Assembly (NCBI GenBank): GCA_947472735.1
Contig: CANJBY010000001.1
Location: 124,001-188,000, forward strand
Length of the DNA stretch: 64,000 nucleotides
Direction: 5' to 3'
Origin: Sphingomonadaceae bacterium
GTDB lineage: Bacteria > Pseudomonadota > Alphaproteobacteria > Sphingomonadales > Sphingomonadaceae
In this document: positions 17,557 to 26,107 of the stretch, piece by piece
How positions within the stretch are numbered: the stretch's first letter is position 1
Layout: each line of letters begins with the position of its first letter
The notes under the pieces: model-generated
Databases searched by the model: none
What the model saw: only the letters and a program-made list of their open reading frames with translations
Told to the model about the DNA's origin: nothing
Made by a program: the position numbers and the translations under genes

Positions 17557-18696
17557 ATGGCGACCCCCCTCAGATTCCTCCATCTGCACTCGAGCTTCAA
17601 TCCCGGCGGCAAGGAATTGCGGTGCGCGCGCCTGATCAACCTCTTTGGGCCCGGGATCGAGCACGTGATCGTATCGGCGCAGGACGGCGCGTTGGGCGCG
17701 GCGAGTGCGATCGCGCCGGGCATGCAGGTGGCGTTTCCGCAGGATTTCCCCGCGCTGGCCGGCCGACCCACACCGGGCCGGCTGCATCGCATCGCCGAAG
17801 CCATGCGCGGCTATGACCTGGTCCTGACCTATAATTGGGGGGCGATGAACGCCGTCATGGCCCATACGCTGTTTGGCCAGGCACTGCACCTGCCGCCACT
17901 TGTACATCACGAGGACGGGTTCAACGAGGACGAAGCCGAGCGGCTCAGGACCAGCCGCAACTGGTATCGGCGGCTCGCGCTGGGCAAGACATCGGCGCTG
18001 GTGGTGCCATCTAAGCGGCTTGAATGGATCGCCCGCGATGTCTGGTATCAGCCGCGCGGCCGGGTCCGGCGGATAGCCAACGGCATCAATACGTCTGCCT
18101 ACGGCCGCAGGAGCGATCCCCGGGCCTTGCCACGAATAATCAAGCAACCCGGCGAACTCTGGCTCGGCACGCTCGCCGGGCTGCGTCCCGTCAAGAATCT
18201 GCCGCGTCTGGTTCGCGCATTTGCGGCGCTTCCCGAGGAATGGCACCTGGTCATTCTTGGCGAGGGGCCAGAACGCGAAGTAATTCTCGATACCGCGCTT
18301 CAGCTGGACCTGTCGCACCGGGTGCATCTTCCGGGGCATGTGGTCGACCCGGCCAAGGCGATCGGATTGTTCGACCTGTTCGCGCTCTCCTCGGAAAGCG
18401 AGCAGTTTCCCATTTCCGTGGTCGAGGCGATGGCAGCGGGAATCGCTGCCGTTTCGCCCGATGTCGGGGACGTGCGGGCGATGCTTGCCTCCGCCAACCG
18501 CGACTATGTGACCCGGACCGGCGACGAGGCGGGACTTGCCGACGCGCTGTGCGTGCTCGCTTCCGACCGGCGGCTGCGCGAGGCAATCGGTGCCGCCAAT
18601 CAGGCCCGCGCACGCGCCGAATTCGACGAGAAAGCCATGGCGGCAGCCTATGCGTCGGTCTATGCCGGGGCGATGGGCCGGGCCGTGCTGGCATGA
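17557..18696 (+). CDS. Glycosyltransferase family 4 protein
   Basis: This is a 379-residue GT-B fold glycosyltransferase. The N-terminal half begins with LRFLHLHSSFNPGGKELR, a donor/acceptor loop typical of GT4. The C-terminal half has LWLGTLAGLRPVKNLPRLVRAF, then LVILGEGPER, and the nucleotide-sugar site ALSSESEQFPISVVEAMAAG, with the family's ExFPxxxxEAMA pattern. It follows the hydrolase by 7 bases. The role is likely in making a cell-surface glycan or glycolipid, but the sugar and acceptor cannot be read. No other polysaccharide genes are nearby. Confidence 0.85.
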   Translation: MATPLRFLHLHSSFNPGGKELRCARLINLFGPGIEHVIVSAQDGALGAASAIAPGMQVAFPQDFPALAGRPTPGRLHRIAEAMRGYDLVLTYNWGAMNAVMAHTLFGQALHLPPLVHHEDGFNEDEAERLRTSRNWYRRLALGKTSALVVPSKRLEWIARDVWYQPRGRVRRIANGINTSAYGRRSDPRALPRIIKQPGELWLGTLAGLRPVKNLPRLVRAFAALPEEWHLVILGEGPEREVILDTALQLDLSHRVHLPGHVVDPAKAIGLFDLFALSSESEQFPISVVEAMAAGIAAVSPDVGDVRAMLASANRDYVTRTGDEAGLADALCVLASDRRLREAIGAANQARARAEFDEKAMAAAYASVYAGAMGRAVLA

Positions 18697-18811
18697 TCCG
18701 CGACGTTCACGCCCGCTGAGGCGGGTAAAGCCAGATTTCTGCCGTTGAAAAGGTTCCGCCATCCGCTAAACAGCGCGCGAGCTCCAACCCGTCATTCGAA
18801 GGCCCCGCCCC

Positions 18812-19588
18812 TTGGCCCTGCGCCCTACCCGTCCGCAATCCCGAAACGAACAGCTTGCTGAACGCGATGCGGCCCAGCAGGACGGCTTCCTGCGCGAGGT
18901 CGATGAAGCGCTGCGTCAGGATGAAATGGTTGGCGCGTTCAAGCGCTACGGAAAATCCGTAGGCGTGTTAATCGTGGCCGGCCTGCTTGGCCTTGCCGGA
19001 TGGCTGTGGTGGACCGATCACCAGAAGGCGGCCCGGGCGGAACGAGCAGAAACTTTCGTTCTCGCGCTCGACCAGGTTGAGGGCGGGCAGCTTGATGCCG
19101 GTTACAAGGCGCTCGATCCGCTCGCGCAGCAGGGCGGCGACGGAAGCCAGGCCGCAGCACGGATGCTGCAGGCCGGGATCGCGCTGGAGCAGGGCCGCAA
19201 GAGCGAGGCCGTGAAGCTGCTCTCGGCTGTCGCGGGAGATAGCGCCGCGGCGCAGCCCTATCGCGACCTCGCCCTGGTCCGCCAAGTGGCAGTCGAATTC
19301 GATACGATGCGACCTGACGACGTCGTGGGCAAGCTCAAGACACTCGCTACGCCCGGCAATCCGTGGTTCGCAAGCGCTGCGGAACTGGTCGGCATGGCTT
19401 ATCTCAAGCAGGGCAAAAACGACCTCGCCGGACCGCTGTTCGCCGCGATCTCGCGCGACAAGGATGCTTCGGATTCCGCGCGATCGCGCGCGCGGCAAAT
19501 GGCCGGCCTGCTCGGGGTCGACGCGATTGACGATCCGGGCAAGGCCGCAGCGATGCCGCAGGCCGCCCCAGCCGCGCCCGGCCAGTAG
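18812..19588 (+). CDS. Tetratricopeptide-like membrane protein (YfgM-like)
   Basis: This is a 258-residue protein. A charged cytoplasmic N-terminus (residues 1-47) is followed by one membrane helix, VGVLIVAGLLGLAGWLWW (about 50-67), and an alanine-rich TPR-like periplasmic domain (GYKALDPLAQQGG, AARMLQAGIALEQGRKSEAV, VGMAYLKQGKNDLAGPLF). E. coli YfgM, an ancillary SecYEG subunit, has the same plan and also sits beside bamB (yfgL). bamB follows here after 19 bases. The start is a TTG at 18812 with AAGG upstream; no better ATG exists. The disordered tail is rich in Ala and Pro. Confidence 0.78.
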   Translation: MALRPTRPQSRNEQLAERDAAQQDGFLREVDEALRQDEMVGAFKRYGKSVGVLIVAGLLGLAGWLWWTDHQKAARAERAETFVLALDQVEGGQLDAGYKALDPLAQQGGDGSQAAARMLQAGIALEQGRKSEAVKLLSAVAGDSAAAQPYRDLALVRQVAVEFDTMRPDDVVGKLKTLATPGNPWFASAAELVGMAYLKQGKNDLAGPLFAAISRDKDASDSARSRARQMAGLLGVDAIDDPGKAAAMPQAAPAAPGQ

Positions 19589-19607
19589 GTTTGAAGAGGA
19601 TGCCTGA

Positions 19608-20951
19608 ATGATGCAATCGACCCCGACCCGCCGCCTTGCCGTGCCGCTGGCCCTTGTGCTCGCGACGGCGCTGGCCGGATGCGGCGTGCTGGGCGGCAAG
19701 TCCGGTCCGAAAACGCCGACCGTGGGCAATCGCGTCCCGATCCTGACGCGAATCGACACCAGCGCCAAGATCGACAGCGCGCTGGAATCTGTCGCGGTGG
19801 TCGTGCCTCCCGCCGAAACCAACCCGGAATGGCCCCAGGCCGGTGGTCCGGCCAACAAAAGTTACGGCAACCTTGCGCTGGCAGAAACACCCGGGCGCGC
19901 CTGGACGGCGAGCATCACCGGATCCAGCAAGCAACAGCGCCTGGCCGCATCGCCGGTCGTCGGCGGGGGCAAGCTGTTCGTGATGGATACGTCCGGCATC
20001 GTCCACGCTTTCGACGCCGCCTCCGGGCGCCAGGCGTGGCAAACCAGCTTCAAGATCTCCGGCGACGGCGCCAGCTCGGTGTTCGGCGGCGGGGTCAGCT
20101 ATGCCAACGATCAGGTCTACATAACGACCGGCACTGGCGAGGTCGCCGCGCTCAAGGCCGCCGATGGCAGCCAGGTATGGAAGGTCAAGCCAGCCGGTCC
20201 GCTGCGCGGCAGCCCGACGATCGCGTTCGAATCGGTCTACGTGATGACCCAGAACAACGAAATCCACGCGCTCAATGCCGCAGACGGCAAGGTCCTGTGG
20301 TCGGAAAGCGCTTCGCTCGGCCAGGCCGGCGTGTTCGGTGTCGCGGCCCCCGCCGCCGGGCAAGGTACCGTCATCGCCGGTTTCAGCTCGGGCGAGCTGG
20401 TTGCCTATCGCTACGAGAACGGTCGCGTGCTGTGGAACGACGCCTTGGCCCGTACCTCGCTGTCCACCACGGTAGGCGTGCTGACCGACATCGACGCGGA
20501 TCCGATCATCGATCGCGGCCGGGTCTACGCGCTGGGCCAGGGTGGCCGCATGGCTGCCTATGAGCTGGTTTCCGGGCAGCGTATCTGGGAGCTCAACCTG
20601 GCTGGCATTTCCACCCCGGCAGTGGCGGGTGACTGGATCTTCACCCTGACCGACGAAGGCAAGCTGCTGTGCATCGCCCGGGCCACCGGCAAGGTCCGCT
20701 GGATGACCCAGCTTGAGCGCTTCGGCAACGAGAAGAAGAAGAAGAACCCGGTGTTCTGGACCGGTCCGGTGCTGGCCAACAGCCGGCTGTGGATGGCCAA
20801 TACCAAGGGTGAAGTCTTCTCGGCCAGTGTCGCTGACGGCAGCGTGCAGCAGTTCACCAAGCTGGGCAGTTCGGTAAGCCTCGCGCCGGTGGTGGCAAAC
20901 GGCACGCTCTACATCCTGGACGACGGCGGCAAGATCAACGCGTTTCGCTGA
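19608..20951 (+). CDS. bamB: Outer membrane assembly lipoprotein BamB (PQQ-like beta-propeller)
   Basis: This is a 447-residue lipoprotein of the BAM complex that inserts outer-membrane proteins. The signal sequence ends in LAGC with C25 as the lipidated residue. The rest is a series of PQQ-like propeller blades, recognisable from repeated patterns such as GKLFVMDTSGIVHAFDAASGRQAW, GEVAALKAADGSQVWK and NEIHALNAADGKVLW. It lies directly downstream of the TPR protein, an arrangement conserved with E. coli yfgM-yfgL. In many bacteria der (GTPase) comes next, but here a methyltransferase-like membrane protein follows. Confidence 0.9.
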   Translation: MMQSTPTRRLAVPLALVLATALAGCGVLGGKSGPKTPTVGNRVPILTRIDTSAKIDSALESVAVVVPPAETNPEWPQAGGPANKSYGNLALAETPGRAWTASITGSSKQQRLAASPVVGGGKLFVMDTSGIVHAFDAASGRQAWQTSFKISGDGASSVFGGGVSYANDQVYITTGTGEVAALKAADGSQVWKVKPAGPLRGSPTIAFESVYVMTQNNEIHALNAADGKVLWSESASLGQAGVFGVAAPAAGQGTVIAGFSSGELVAYRYENGRVLWNDALARTSLSTTVGVLTDIDADPIIDRGRVYALGQGGRMAAYELVSGQRIWELNLAGISTPAVAGDWIFTLTDEGKLLCIARATGKVRWMTQLERFGNEKKKKNPVFWTGPVLANSRLWMANTKGEVFSASVADGSVQQFTKLGSSVSLAPVVANGTLYILDDGGKINAFR

Positions 20952-21001
20952 TCGGTTGCGATTATCGCCGCCTTAACCCTTTCCGGCGTAACAGCCCGGG
21001 C

Positions 21002-22348
21002 ATGACCGCGCACGCCAAAATAGCCGGGGGACCGCCCCCGAGCGATGTGTCCGCAGGTGTCGGCCTGTCGGGATTGGCGGGACTGTTTCTTTGGATTGCG
21101 ATCTGCCGCAACTGGCCGGGCCTTGCCGAAGCCTTTGACCTTCCCGGCCGGCGGGAGGTGCTTTCCGGCCCGCATGCCGCGCTGATGGCCGTGGTGTTCT
21201 CGGGCGGCCCGATGCTGGCCTGGTCAGTGCTGGTCGACCAGGTGCACCGCCGGGCCTCAACCGGGATCGCCTGGGACAAGCCCCGCGCGCTGGCCGAGGT
21301 GAGCGACGTTTCGATCACCAAGCTGGCGGGCCTCTGGGCGACATGGGCGCTGATCGGCGCCTGCTACTTCATCGCGCGGTGGTACTGGCAAGGGCAGTAC
21401 CTGTTCGCGATGGAGGTCATCGGCGCGGCCGCCGTCCCGATGTTCCTGCTCTCGGTGCCGTACGTCCTGTGGCTTGACCGGTTGCTGCTTGAACCTCGTG
21501 ACGGCGCCTGGCACTTCGGCGCGATGCTGATCGGGCGCGAGACGCACGACCGCGAGGAGGTCTGGCATCACCTCCGCGCCTGGGCGGTGAAAGGCTTCTT
21601 CTGTGCTTTCATGATCTCGATCCTGCCACCGGGCTTCGCGGCCATCGTCCATCTCGATCTCGCAGCGATCCTGGGTGATCCGGTGAGGCTGGCCATGTCG
21701 TTGGCCGAACTGCTGTTCGTGATCGACGTGCAGATCGCGATGGTCGGCTACCTGGTAACGATGAAGCCATTCGATGCGCAGATCCGCACGGCCAATCCCC
21801 ATCTGGCGGGCTGGGTTGCGGCGCTTATGTGCTATCCGCCGTTCCTGCTGATGGGCAGCGGCGATCCGCTGGACTATCACCACGGCACCGCCGACTGGGC
21901 CTTCTGGATGCAGGGCCAGCCGGTGCTGCTATGGGGCTGGGGAGCGCTGCTGGTGTTCCTGACGGGGATCTATGCCTGGGCGACGGTCGCCTTCGGCATC
22001 CGCTTTTCCAACCTGACGTATCGCGGCGTGCTGACAAACGGCCCTTACCGCTTCACCCGGCACCCGGCCTATCTGGCCAAGAACCTGTTCTGGTGGTGCG
22101 AGACACTGCCGTTTTTGGCGGCGAGCGGAGCGACTTCCGATGCGCTGCGCAACACGGTGCTTCTGGCACTGGTCAGCGCGGTCTACTTCTGGCGGGCGAA
22201 GACCGAAGAAAAACACCAGCTGGCGGAAGACGCGAAATACCGCACCTATCACGCCTGGATGCAGGACAACGCTCTGATCACCCGCAGCTTGCGCCGCCTC
22301 GGCGCGATGCTGAGGCCAGGCGGAGTGAAGCCCCGCCCGGCCAAGTGA
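21002..22348 (+). CDS. Isoprenylcysteine methyltransferase-like multispanning membrane protein
   Basis: This is a 448-residue protein with many hydrophobic segments. The C-terminal part holds the ICMT/phospholipid methyltransferase signature: LTNGPYRFTRHPAYLAKNLFWW, then about 50 residues later EEKHQLAEDAKYRTYHAWM. In the family the RHPxY and E residues bind S-adenosylmethionine. The N-terminal 300 residues form a separate, larger membrane module that I do not recognise. Bacteria lack prenylated proteins of the Ras type, so the acceptor could be a lipid, an isoprenoid acid or another small molecule. It follows bamB by 50 bases and ends directly at the stop of the convergent ABM gene. Confidence 0.72.
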   Translation: MTAHAKIAGGPPPSDVSAGVGLSGLAGLFLWIAICRNWPGLAEAFDLPGRREVLSGPHAALMAVVFSGGPMLAWSVLVDQVHRRASTGIAWDKPRALAEVSDVSITKLAGLWATWALIGACYFIARWYWQGQYLFAMEVIGAAAVPMFLLSVPYVLWLDRLLLEPRDGAWHFGAMLIGRETHDREEVWHHLRAWAVKGFFCAFMISILPPGFAAIVHLDLAAILGDPVRLAMSLAELLFVIDVQIAMVGYLVTMKPFDAQIRTANPHLAGWVAALMCYPPFLLMGSGDPLDYHHGTADWAFWMQGQPVLLWGWGALLVFLTGIYAWATVAFGIRFSNLTYRGVLTNGPYRFTRHPAYLAKNLFWWCETLPFLAASGATSDALRNTVLLALVSAVYFWRAKTEEKHQLAEDAKYRTYHAWMQDNALITRSLRRLGAMLRPGGVKPRPAK

Positions 22349-22651
22349 TCAGAGCTGTTCGGAACTCGAAATTTCGTGAACGCTGATATCGCGGCCAGTC
22401 AGGCCCAGCCCGGCGCGTTCCTCGGCCCACACGGCCATGTGCGGGGTCTTCAGATGCGCAGCGAGTTGCTCGCGCGTTTCCCACAGCTCGCTGACGCGGA
22501 TCAGGCCGGGGTCGAGCACGCATTCAGCGAAGTTGTACTGGATGCAGCCCGCTTCCGCGCGGGTTGCTTCCATCACCTTGCGCATGGAGGGGCGCGCCTC
22601 TTCCATCCGGTCGGCGGGGATGCGGAAATTGCCGATAACTGCAACGGTCAT
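22349..22651 (-). CDS. Antibiotic biosynthesis monooxygenase (ABM) domain protein, copy 1
   Basis: This is a 100-residue ferredoxin-like dimeric alpha-beta barrel of the YgiN type. The core EATRAEAGCIQYNFAE and ISELWET-like segment (VSELWETREQLAAHL) are family hallmarks. Such proteins act on quinols or polyphenols or break down reactive metabolites, often without a cofactor. It is 59 percent identical, with no gaps, to the next upstream gene (hand count over 100 positions). The two are separated by 21 bases, so they are a tandem duplication. It sits at the end of an apparent gshA operon. Confidence 0.83.
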   Translation of the reverse strand: MTVAVIGNFRIPADRMEEARPSMRKVMEATRAEAGCIQYNFAECVLDPGLIRVSELWETREQLAAHLKTPHMAVWAEERAGLGLTGRDISVHEISSSEQL

Positions 22652-22672
22652 GGGGAATGCTCCTTCAGGCGC

Positions 22673-22975
22673 TCAGAGTTTTCCCGAGGCCGAAATTGTG
22701 AGAATGTCGATGTCGCGGGCATGGACGCCAACGCCATCGCGCTGCCCGCCCCATAATTGCACGTGCGACGAGGCGACATGCGTGGCGAGGTTTTCGCGGG
22801 TCTCCCAGATTTCGCTGATTCGGATCAGGCCGGGATCGAGCAGGTCTTCCGCGAAATTGTACTGGATACAGCCTGGCTCCTGGCGGGTTGCTTCCACCAG
22901 CTTGCGCATCAGCGGGCGCGCTTCATTGAGTTTGTCCACGGGCACCCGGAAATGGCCGATCAGGGCAACGCTCAT
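22673..22975 (-). CDS. Antibiotic biosynthesis monooxygenase (ABM) domain protein, copy 2
   Basis: This is a 100-residue paralogue of the following gene, with the same motifs (EATRQEPGCIQYNFAE, ISEIWETRENLATHV). Its ATG overlaps the TGA of gshA (ATGA), so it is translationally coupled to glutathione synthesis. The coupling suggests a role in handling electrophilic or quinone stress alongside glutathione, which is inference. The divergent C-terminal third (after WGGQRDG) may give each copy a different substrate. Confidence 0.83.
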   Translation of the reverse strand: MSVALIGHFRVPVDKLNEARPLMRKLVEATRQEPGCIQYNFAEDLLDPGLIRISEIWETRENLATHVASSHVQLWGGQRDGVGVHARDIDILTISASGKL

Positions 22976-24345
22976 CAGAAGGCCTCCTCATAGACGCGGG
23001 TGATGTCGCCGCCCCATTCGCCGTGGTATTTGTCGAGCAGTACCTGCGCCGGCACCTTGCCGCTGCGCACGATTTCCTCGAGCGGGGCAATGAACCCGGT
23101 CTCGTTGTCGCCGCCCGCGTTGAGCTTGCCCCGCGCCTGCAGTCCCGAACGGGAAATCGCCACGACTTCGGCAGCAATGTCGGCCAGCTTGCCGCCGCCG
23201 GGCAGCGGCGCATCGAGCCCGAGCTTCGGCACGGCGCTGCGCAGGGCCTCGCGGCCCTCCATGTCCCAGCCCTTCACCAGATCCCAGGCGGCATCAAGCG
23301 CGCCCTGATCGTAGAGCAGGCCGACCCAGAAGGCCGGCAGCGCACAAATCCGGTTCCACGGCCCGCCATCGGCGCCGCGCATCTCGAGGAAGCTCTTGAG
23401 GCGCACTTCGGGGAAGGCAGTGGAGAGATGATCGACCCAGTCGCTCGCCCGCGGGAGTTCTCCCGGAAGTGCCGGAAGCTTGCCCGCCATGAAATCGCGG
23501 AAGCTCTGTCCAGCCGCGTCGATGTATTTGCCGTCGCGGTAAACGAAGTACATCGGCACATCGAGCATGTAGTCGACATAGCGCTCGTACCCGAAGCCTT
23601 CGTCGAACACGAAAGGCAGCATTCCGGTGCGCGCCGGATCGGTGTCTGACCAGATGTGGCTGCGATAGGAGAGATAGCCGTTGGGCTTGCCCTCGGTGAA
23701 GGGCGAGTTGGCGAACAGCGCGGTCGCCAACGGCTGCAGGGCGAGGCTGGTGCGGAACTTCTGCGCCATGTCCGCTTCGCTCGAATAGTCGAGGTTGACC
23801 TGGATGGTGCAAGTCCGCAGCATCATGTCGAGACCCATGGTGCCGACGCGCGGCATGTGGCGCAGCATGATGGCATAGCGCCCCTTGGGCATGATCGGCA
23901 GCTCGTCGCGGCGCTTGTCCGGCCACATGCCGAGGCCAAGGAATGCCGTTCCGGTACGCTCACCAATCGCCTTGACCTGATCGAGATGACGACCGGTTTC
24001 AGCGCAGGTCTGATGCAGGTTTTCAAGCGGCGCCCCGGAGAGTTCCAGCTGACCGGCCGGCTCGAGGCTGACTGCTCCGTCGCTGCCGGACAAGGCAATC
24101 ACCTTGCCGCCTTCGATCACCGGCTCCCAGCCGAAATCGGTGAGCGCCATGAGCATATCGTGGATTCCGCCCGGCTCTTCATACGAAGGGGCGTGATGGT
24201 CCTTGCGAGAGAATACCAGCTTCTCGTGCTCGGTCCCGATCCGCCACTTCTCGCGCGGCTTCTCGCCCCGAGCCATAGGCTCGGCGAGCTGGCGGACATC
24301 CTCGATCACCGGATCGTCGCGATCTGAAACTTGCCGCGTTGACAT
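22975..24345 (-). CDS. gshA: Glutamate-cysteine ligase
   Basis: This is a 456-residue enzyme making gamma-glutamylcysteine, the first step of glutathione synthesis. It belongs to the plant/alphaproteobacterial class. The N-terminal WRIGTEHEKLVF holds the metal-binding glutamate, followed by GAVSLEPAGQLELSGAPLENLHQTCAE, MPKGRYAIMLRHMPRVGTMGLDMMLRTCTIQVNLDY and PFTEGKPNGYLSYRSHIW. Cysteines in the plant enzyme that form regulatory disulfides are not obviously conserved. gshB is not adjacent. The downstream ABM gene overlaps by four bases. Glutathione is needed by adhC and the LigF-like transferase elsewhere in this window. Confidence 0.94.
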   Translation of the reverse strand: MSTRQVSDRDDPVIEDVRQLAEPMARGEKPREKWRIGTEHEKLVFSRKDHHAPSYEEPGGIHDMLMALTDFGWEPVIEGGKVIALSGSDGAVSLEPAGQLELSGAPLENLHQTCAETGRHLDQVKAIGERTGTAFLGLGMWPDKRRDELPIMPKGRYAIMLRHMPRVGTMGLDMMLRTCTIQVNLDYSSEADMAQKFRTSLALQPLATALFANSPFTEGKPNGYLSYRSHIWSDTDPARTGMLPFVFDEGFGYERYVDYMLDVPMYFVYRDGKYIDAAGQSFRDFMAGKLPALPGELPRASDWVDHLSTAFPEVRLKSFLEMRGADGGPWNRICALPAFWVGLLYDQGALDAAWDLVKGWDMEGREALRSAVPKLGLDAPLPGGGKLADIAAEVVAISRSGLQARGKLNAGGDNETGFIAPLEEIVRSGKVPAQVLLDKYHGEWGGDITRVYEEAF

Positions 24346-24400
24346 GGGGCGGGGGACTAGAGCCTCGATGGCGATTGCGCCAGCAATTTGTTTGCTCTGC

Positions 24401-25144
24401 TTACCAGTCCCCGGCCACGCCCATCCATAGCGCGGTCGCGGTTATGGCAGCCGTTTCACCGCGCAGAATGCGCGGCCCGAGCGTGATGGCGCGGGCGCAC
24501 GCATGACTGCGGATAGCGACGCGTTCGGTATCGTCAAAGCCGCCTTCAGGGCCGGTCAGCAGCGCGGCCGGACCCTTGTTTGCGCTGAAGGCGCTGACTG
24601 CGGTTTCGCCCCCGTTCTCGTCGGCAAAGAACAGGGTCCGATCCGGCTCCCAGGCGCGAAGCAGCGCGTCGAGCTTCACCGGTTCGGCCAGTTGCGGCAA
24701 TCCGGTACGGGCACATTGTTCTGCCGCCTCGATCAGGATCGTCCGGGCCCGCTCAAGGTTGAGCTTGTCGGCCACGCAGCGCCGGGTCAGCAGCGGCTGG
24801 ATCCGCGCGACGCCCAACTCGCAGGCTTTTTCCAGCACCAGATCGAAGCGATCCTTCTTGAGCAGAGCCGCACAAAGCGTGAAATCGGGCACTGCCTCCC
24901 GCGGGCGGAGCAGTGCCTCGACAGAAACTGCCACCTCGCGCTTGCCCGCGGCAGTCACCCGCGCCGACCATTCGCCGGTGACATCGTCGCACAGGACCAC
25001 GGCCTGGCCTGGCTCGACCCGCATTACTCGGGCGAGATAGTGCGCCTGCGGGCCCTCGATCGACAGGGCAAGTCCCTCCGACAGGACCGACGGCACGAAC
25101 AGGCGCGGAGCGCTCTTGTGGGGCCAGGCAGGGGTGGCGGGCAT
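24401..25144 (-). CDS. rsmE: 16S rRNA (uracil-N3)-methyltransferase RsmE
   Basis: This is a 247-residue SPOUT methyltransferase that methylates U1498 of 16S rRNA. The N-terminal PUA-like domain includes RLFV and QAHYLARVMRVEPGQ. The C-terminal trefoil-knot domain carries ALLKKDRFDLVLEKACELGV, the SAM-binding GPEGGFDDTE and LGPRILRGETAAITATAL. All three are standard for the family, and the length is normal. It is divergent from ubiA, whose start is 45 bases away. Confidence 0.94.
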   Translation of the reverse strand: MPATPAWPHKSAPRLFVPSVLSEGLALSIEGPQAHYLARVMRVEPGQAVVLCDDVTGEWSARVTAAGKREVAVSVEALLRPREAVPDFTLCAALLKKDRFDLVLEKACELGVARIQPLLTRRCVADKLNLERARTILIEAAEQCARTGLPQLAEPVKLDALLRAWEPDRTLFFADENGGETAVSAFSANKGPAALLTGPEGGFDDTERVAIRSHACARAITLGPRILRGETAAITATALWMGVAGDW

Positions 25145-25189
25145 GGCACCGCCCTAGCCGATCGCACCGCCTGCCGCTATGCCGCAGCG

Positions 25190-26107
25190 ATGGTTCAGGC
25201 GTTCGAACAGGAAATCGTTGCGGATTCGCAGCACAAGGGCCTTGTTGCCGCGCTGCCTCAGCCGCTGCGCGACTTCGCGCAGCTTGCCAGGTTTGATCGG
25301 CCGATCGGCTGGTGGCTGCTGTTCTGGCCCTGTGCCTGGGGGGTGCTGCTGGCAGGAGGTGCCGCGCAGTGGCGTCTGATTGCCTGGATGCTGCTCGGCT
25401 CGATCGCAATGCGCGGTGCGGGCTGCGTCTATAACGACATCGTCGACGCTAAGATTGACCGGCAAGTTGCTCGCACTGCCGCCCGCCCCGTGGCGAGCGG
25501 ACGCATCAGCAAGCGCGCGGCATGGATCTGGCTGCTGGCGCTATGCGGGGTCGGACTGGTCGTGCTGCTGCAACTGCGCTTTTCGGCGCAGCTCGTGGCG
25601 CTCGGCAGCCTCGCCCTGGTGGTGGCCTATCCGTTCATGAAGCGCATAACCGGTTTTCCGCAGGCCTGGCTCGGGCTGGTCTTTACCTGGGGCGCGCCCG
25701 TCGGCTGGATAGCGGTCCGCGGCGACGGGCTGGACGTGTTGGCCGCGCTTTATGCCGGGGCAATCCTGTGGTGCATCGGCTATGACACGATCTACGCCTG
25801 TCAGGACCGCGAAGACGATGCGCTGATCGGAATCGGTTCAAGCGCGTTGACGCTGGGCCGCCACGTCAAGCTGGCCGTATGCGGCTTTTACCTTGGCGCG
25901 CTGGCCAGCTGGATGCTTGTCATCTGGCTGTTGCGGCCGGACTGGATCGCGCTTGTCGCGTTGCTACCGGTCGGCTGGCACTTGCTGTGGCAGGTACTGA
26001 CCCTTGAACCGGACGATGCTGTAAACGCGCTCGCCCGGTTCCGGTCGAACCGCTTTGCCGGATTGCTGCTGGCCCTCGCCTGCTGGGTGGTGGGGAACGC
26101 CGGTTAG
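25190..26107 (+). CDS. ubiA: 4-Hydroxybenzoate polyprenyltransferase
   Basis: This is a 305-residue integral membrane prenyltransferase that attaches the polyprenyl tail to 4-hydroxybenzoate in ubiquinone synthesis. The first aspartate-rich motif is NDIVDAKID (82-90). The second is YDTIYACQDREDD, with D residues that bind magnesium diphosphate. About eight to nine hydrophobic helices are visible. The ATG at 25190 gives the family's usual N-terminus (LPQPLRDFAQLARFDRPIGWWLLFWPCAW). The much longer open frame upstream is only antisense to rsmE. Ubiquinone feeds the petABC complex encoded further along. Confidence 0.93.
   Translation: MVQAFEQEIVADSQHKGLVAALPQPLRDFAQLARFDRPIGWWLLFWPCAWGVLLAGGAAQWRLIAWMLLGSIAMRGAGCVYNDIVDAKIDRQVARTAARPVASGRISKRAAWIWLLALCGVGLVVLLQLRFSAQLVALGSLALVVAYPFMKRITGFPQAWLGLVFTWGAPVGWIAVRGDGLDVLAALYAGAILWCIGYDTIYACQDREDDALIGIGSSALTLGRHVKLAVCGFYLGALASWMLVIWLLRPDWIALVALLPVGWHLLWQVLTLEPDDAVNALARFRSNRFAGLLLALACWVVGNAG

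Noticed and set aside
17068..18762. A 564-residue minus-strand open frame across the glycosyltransferase gene
   Set aside because: High GC makes long antisense frames common. Its sequence has no domain motifs, whereas the plus strand has a clear GT4 enzyme.
24503..25189. A 230-residue N-terminal extension of ubiA
   Set aside because: This stretch is antisense to rsmE. UbiA homology starts at the ATG at 25190.
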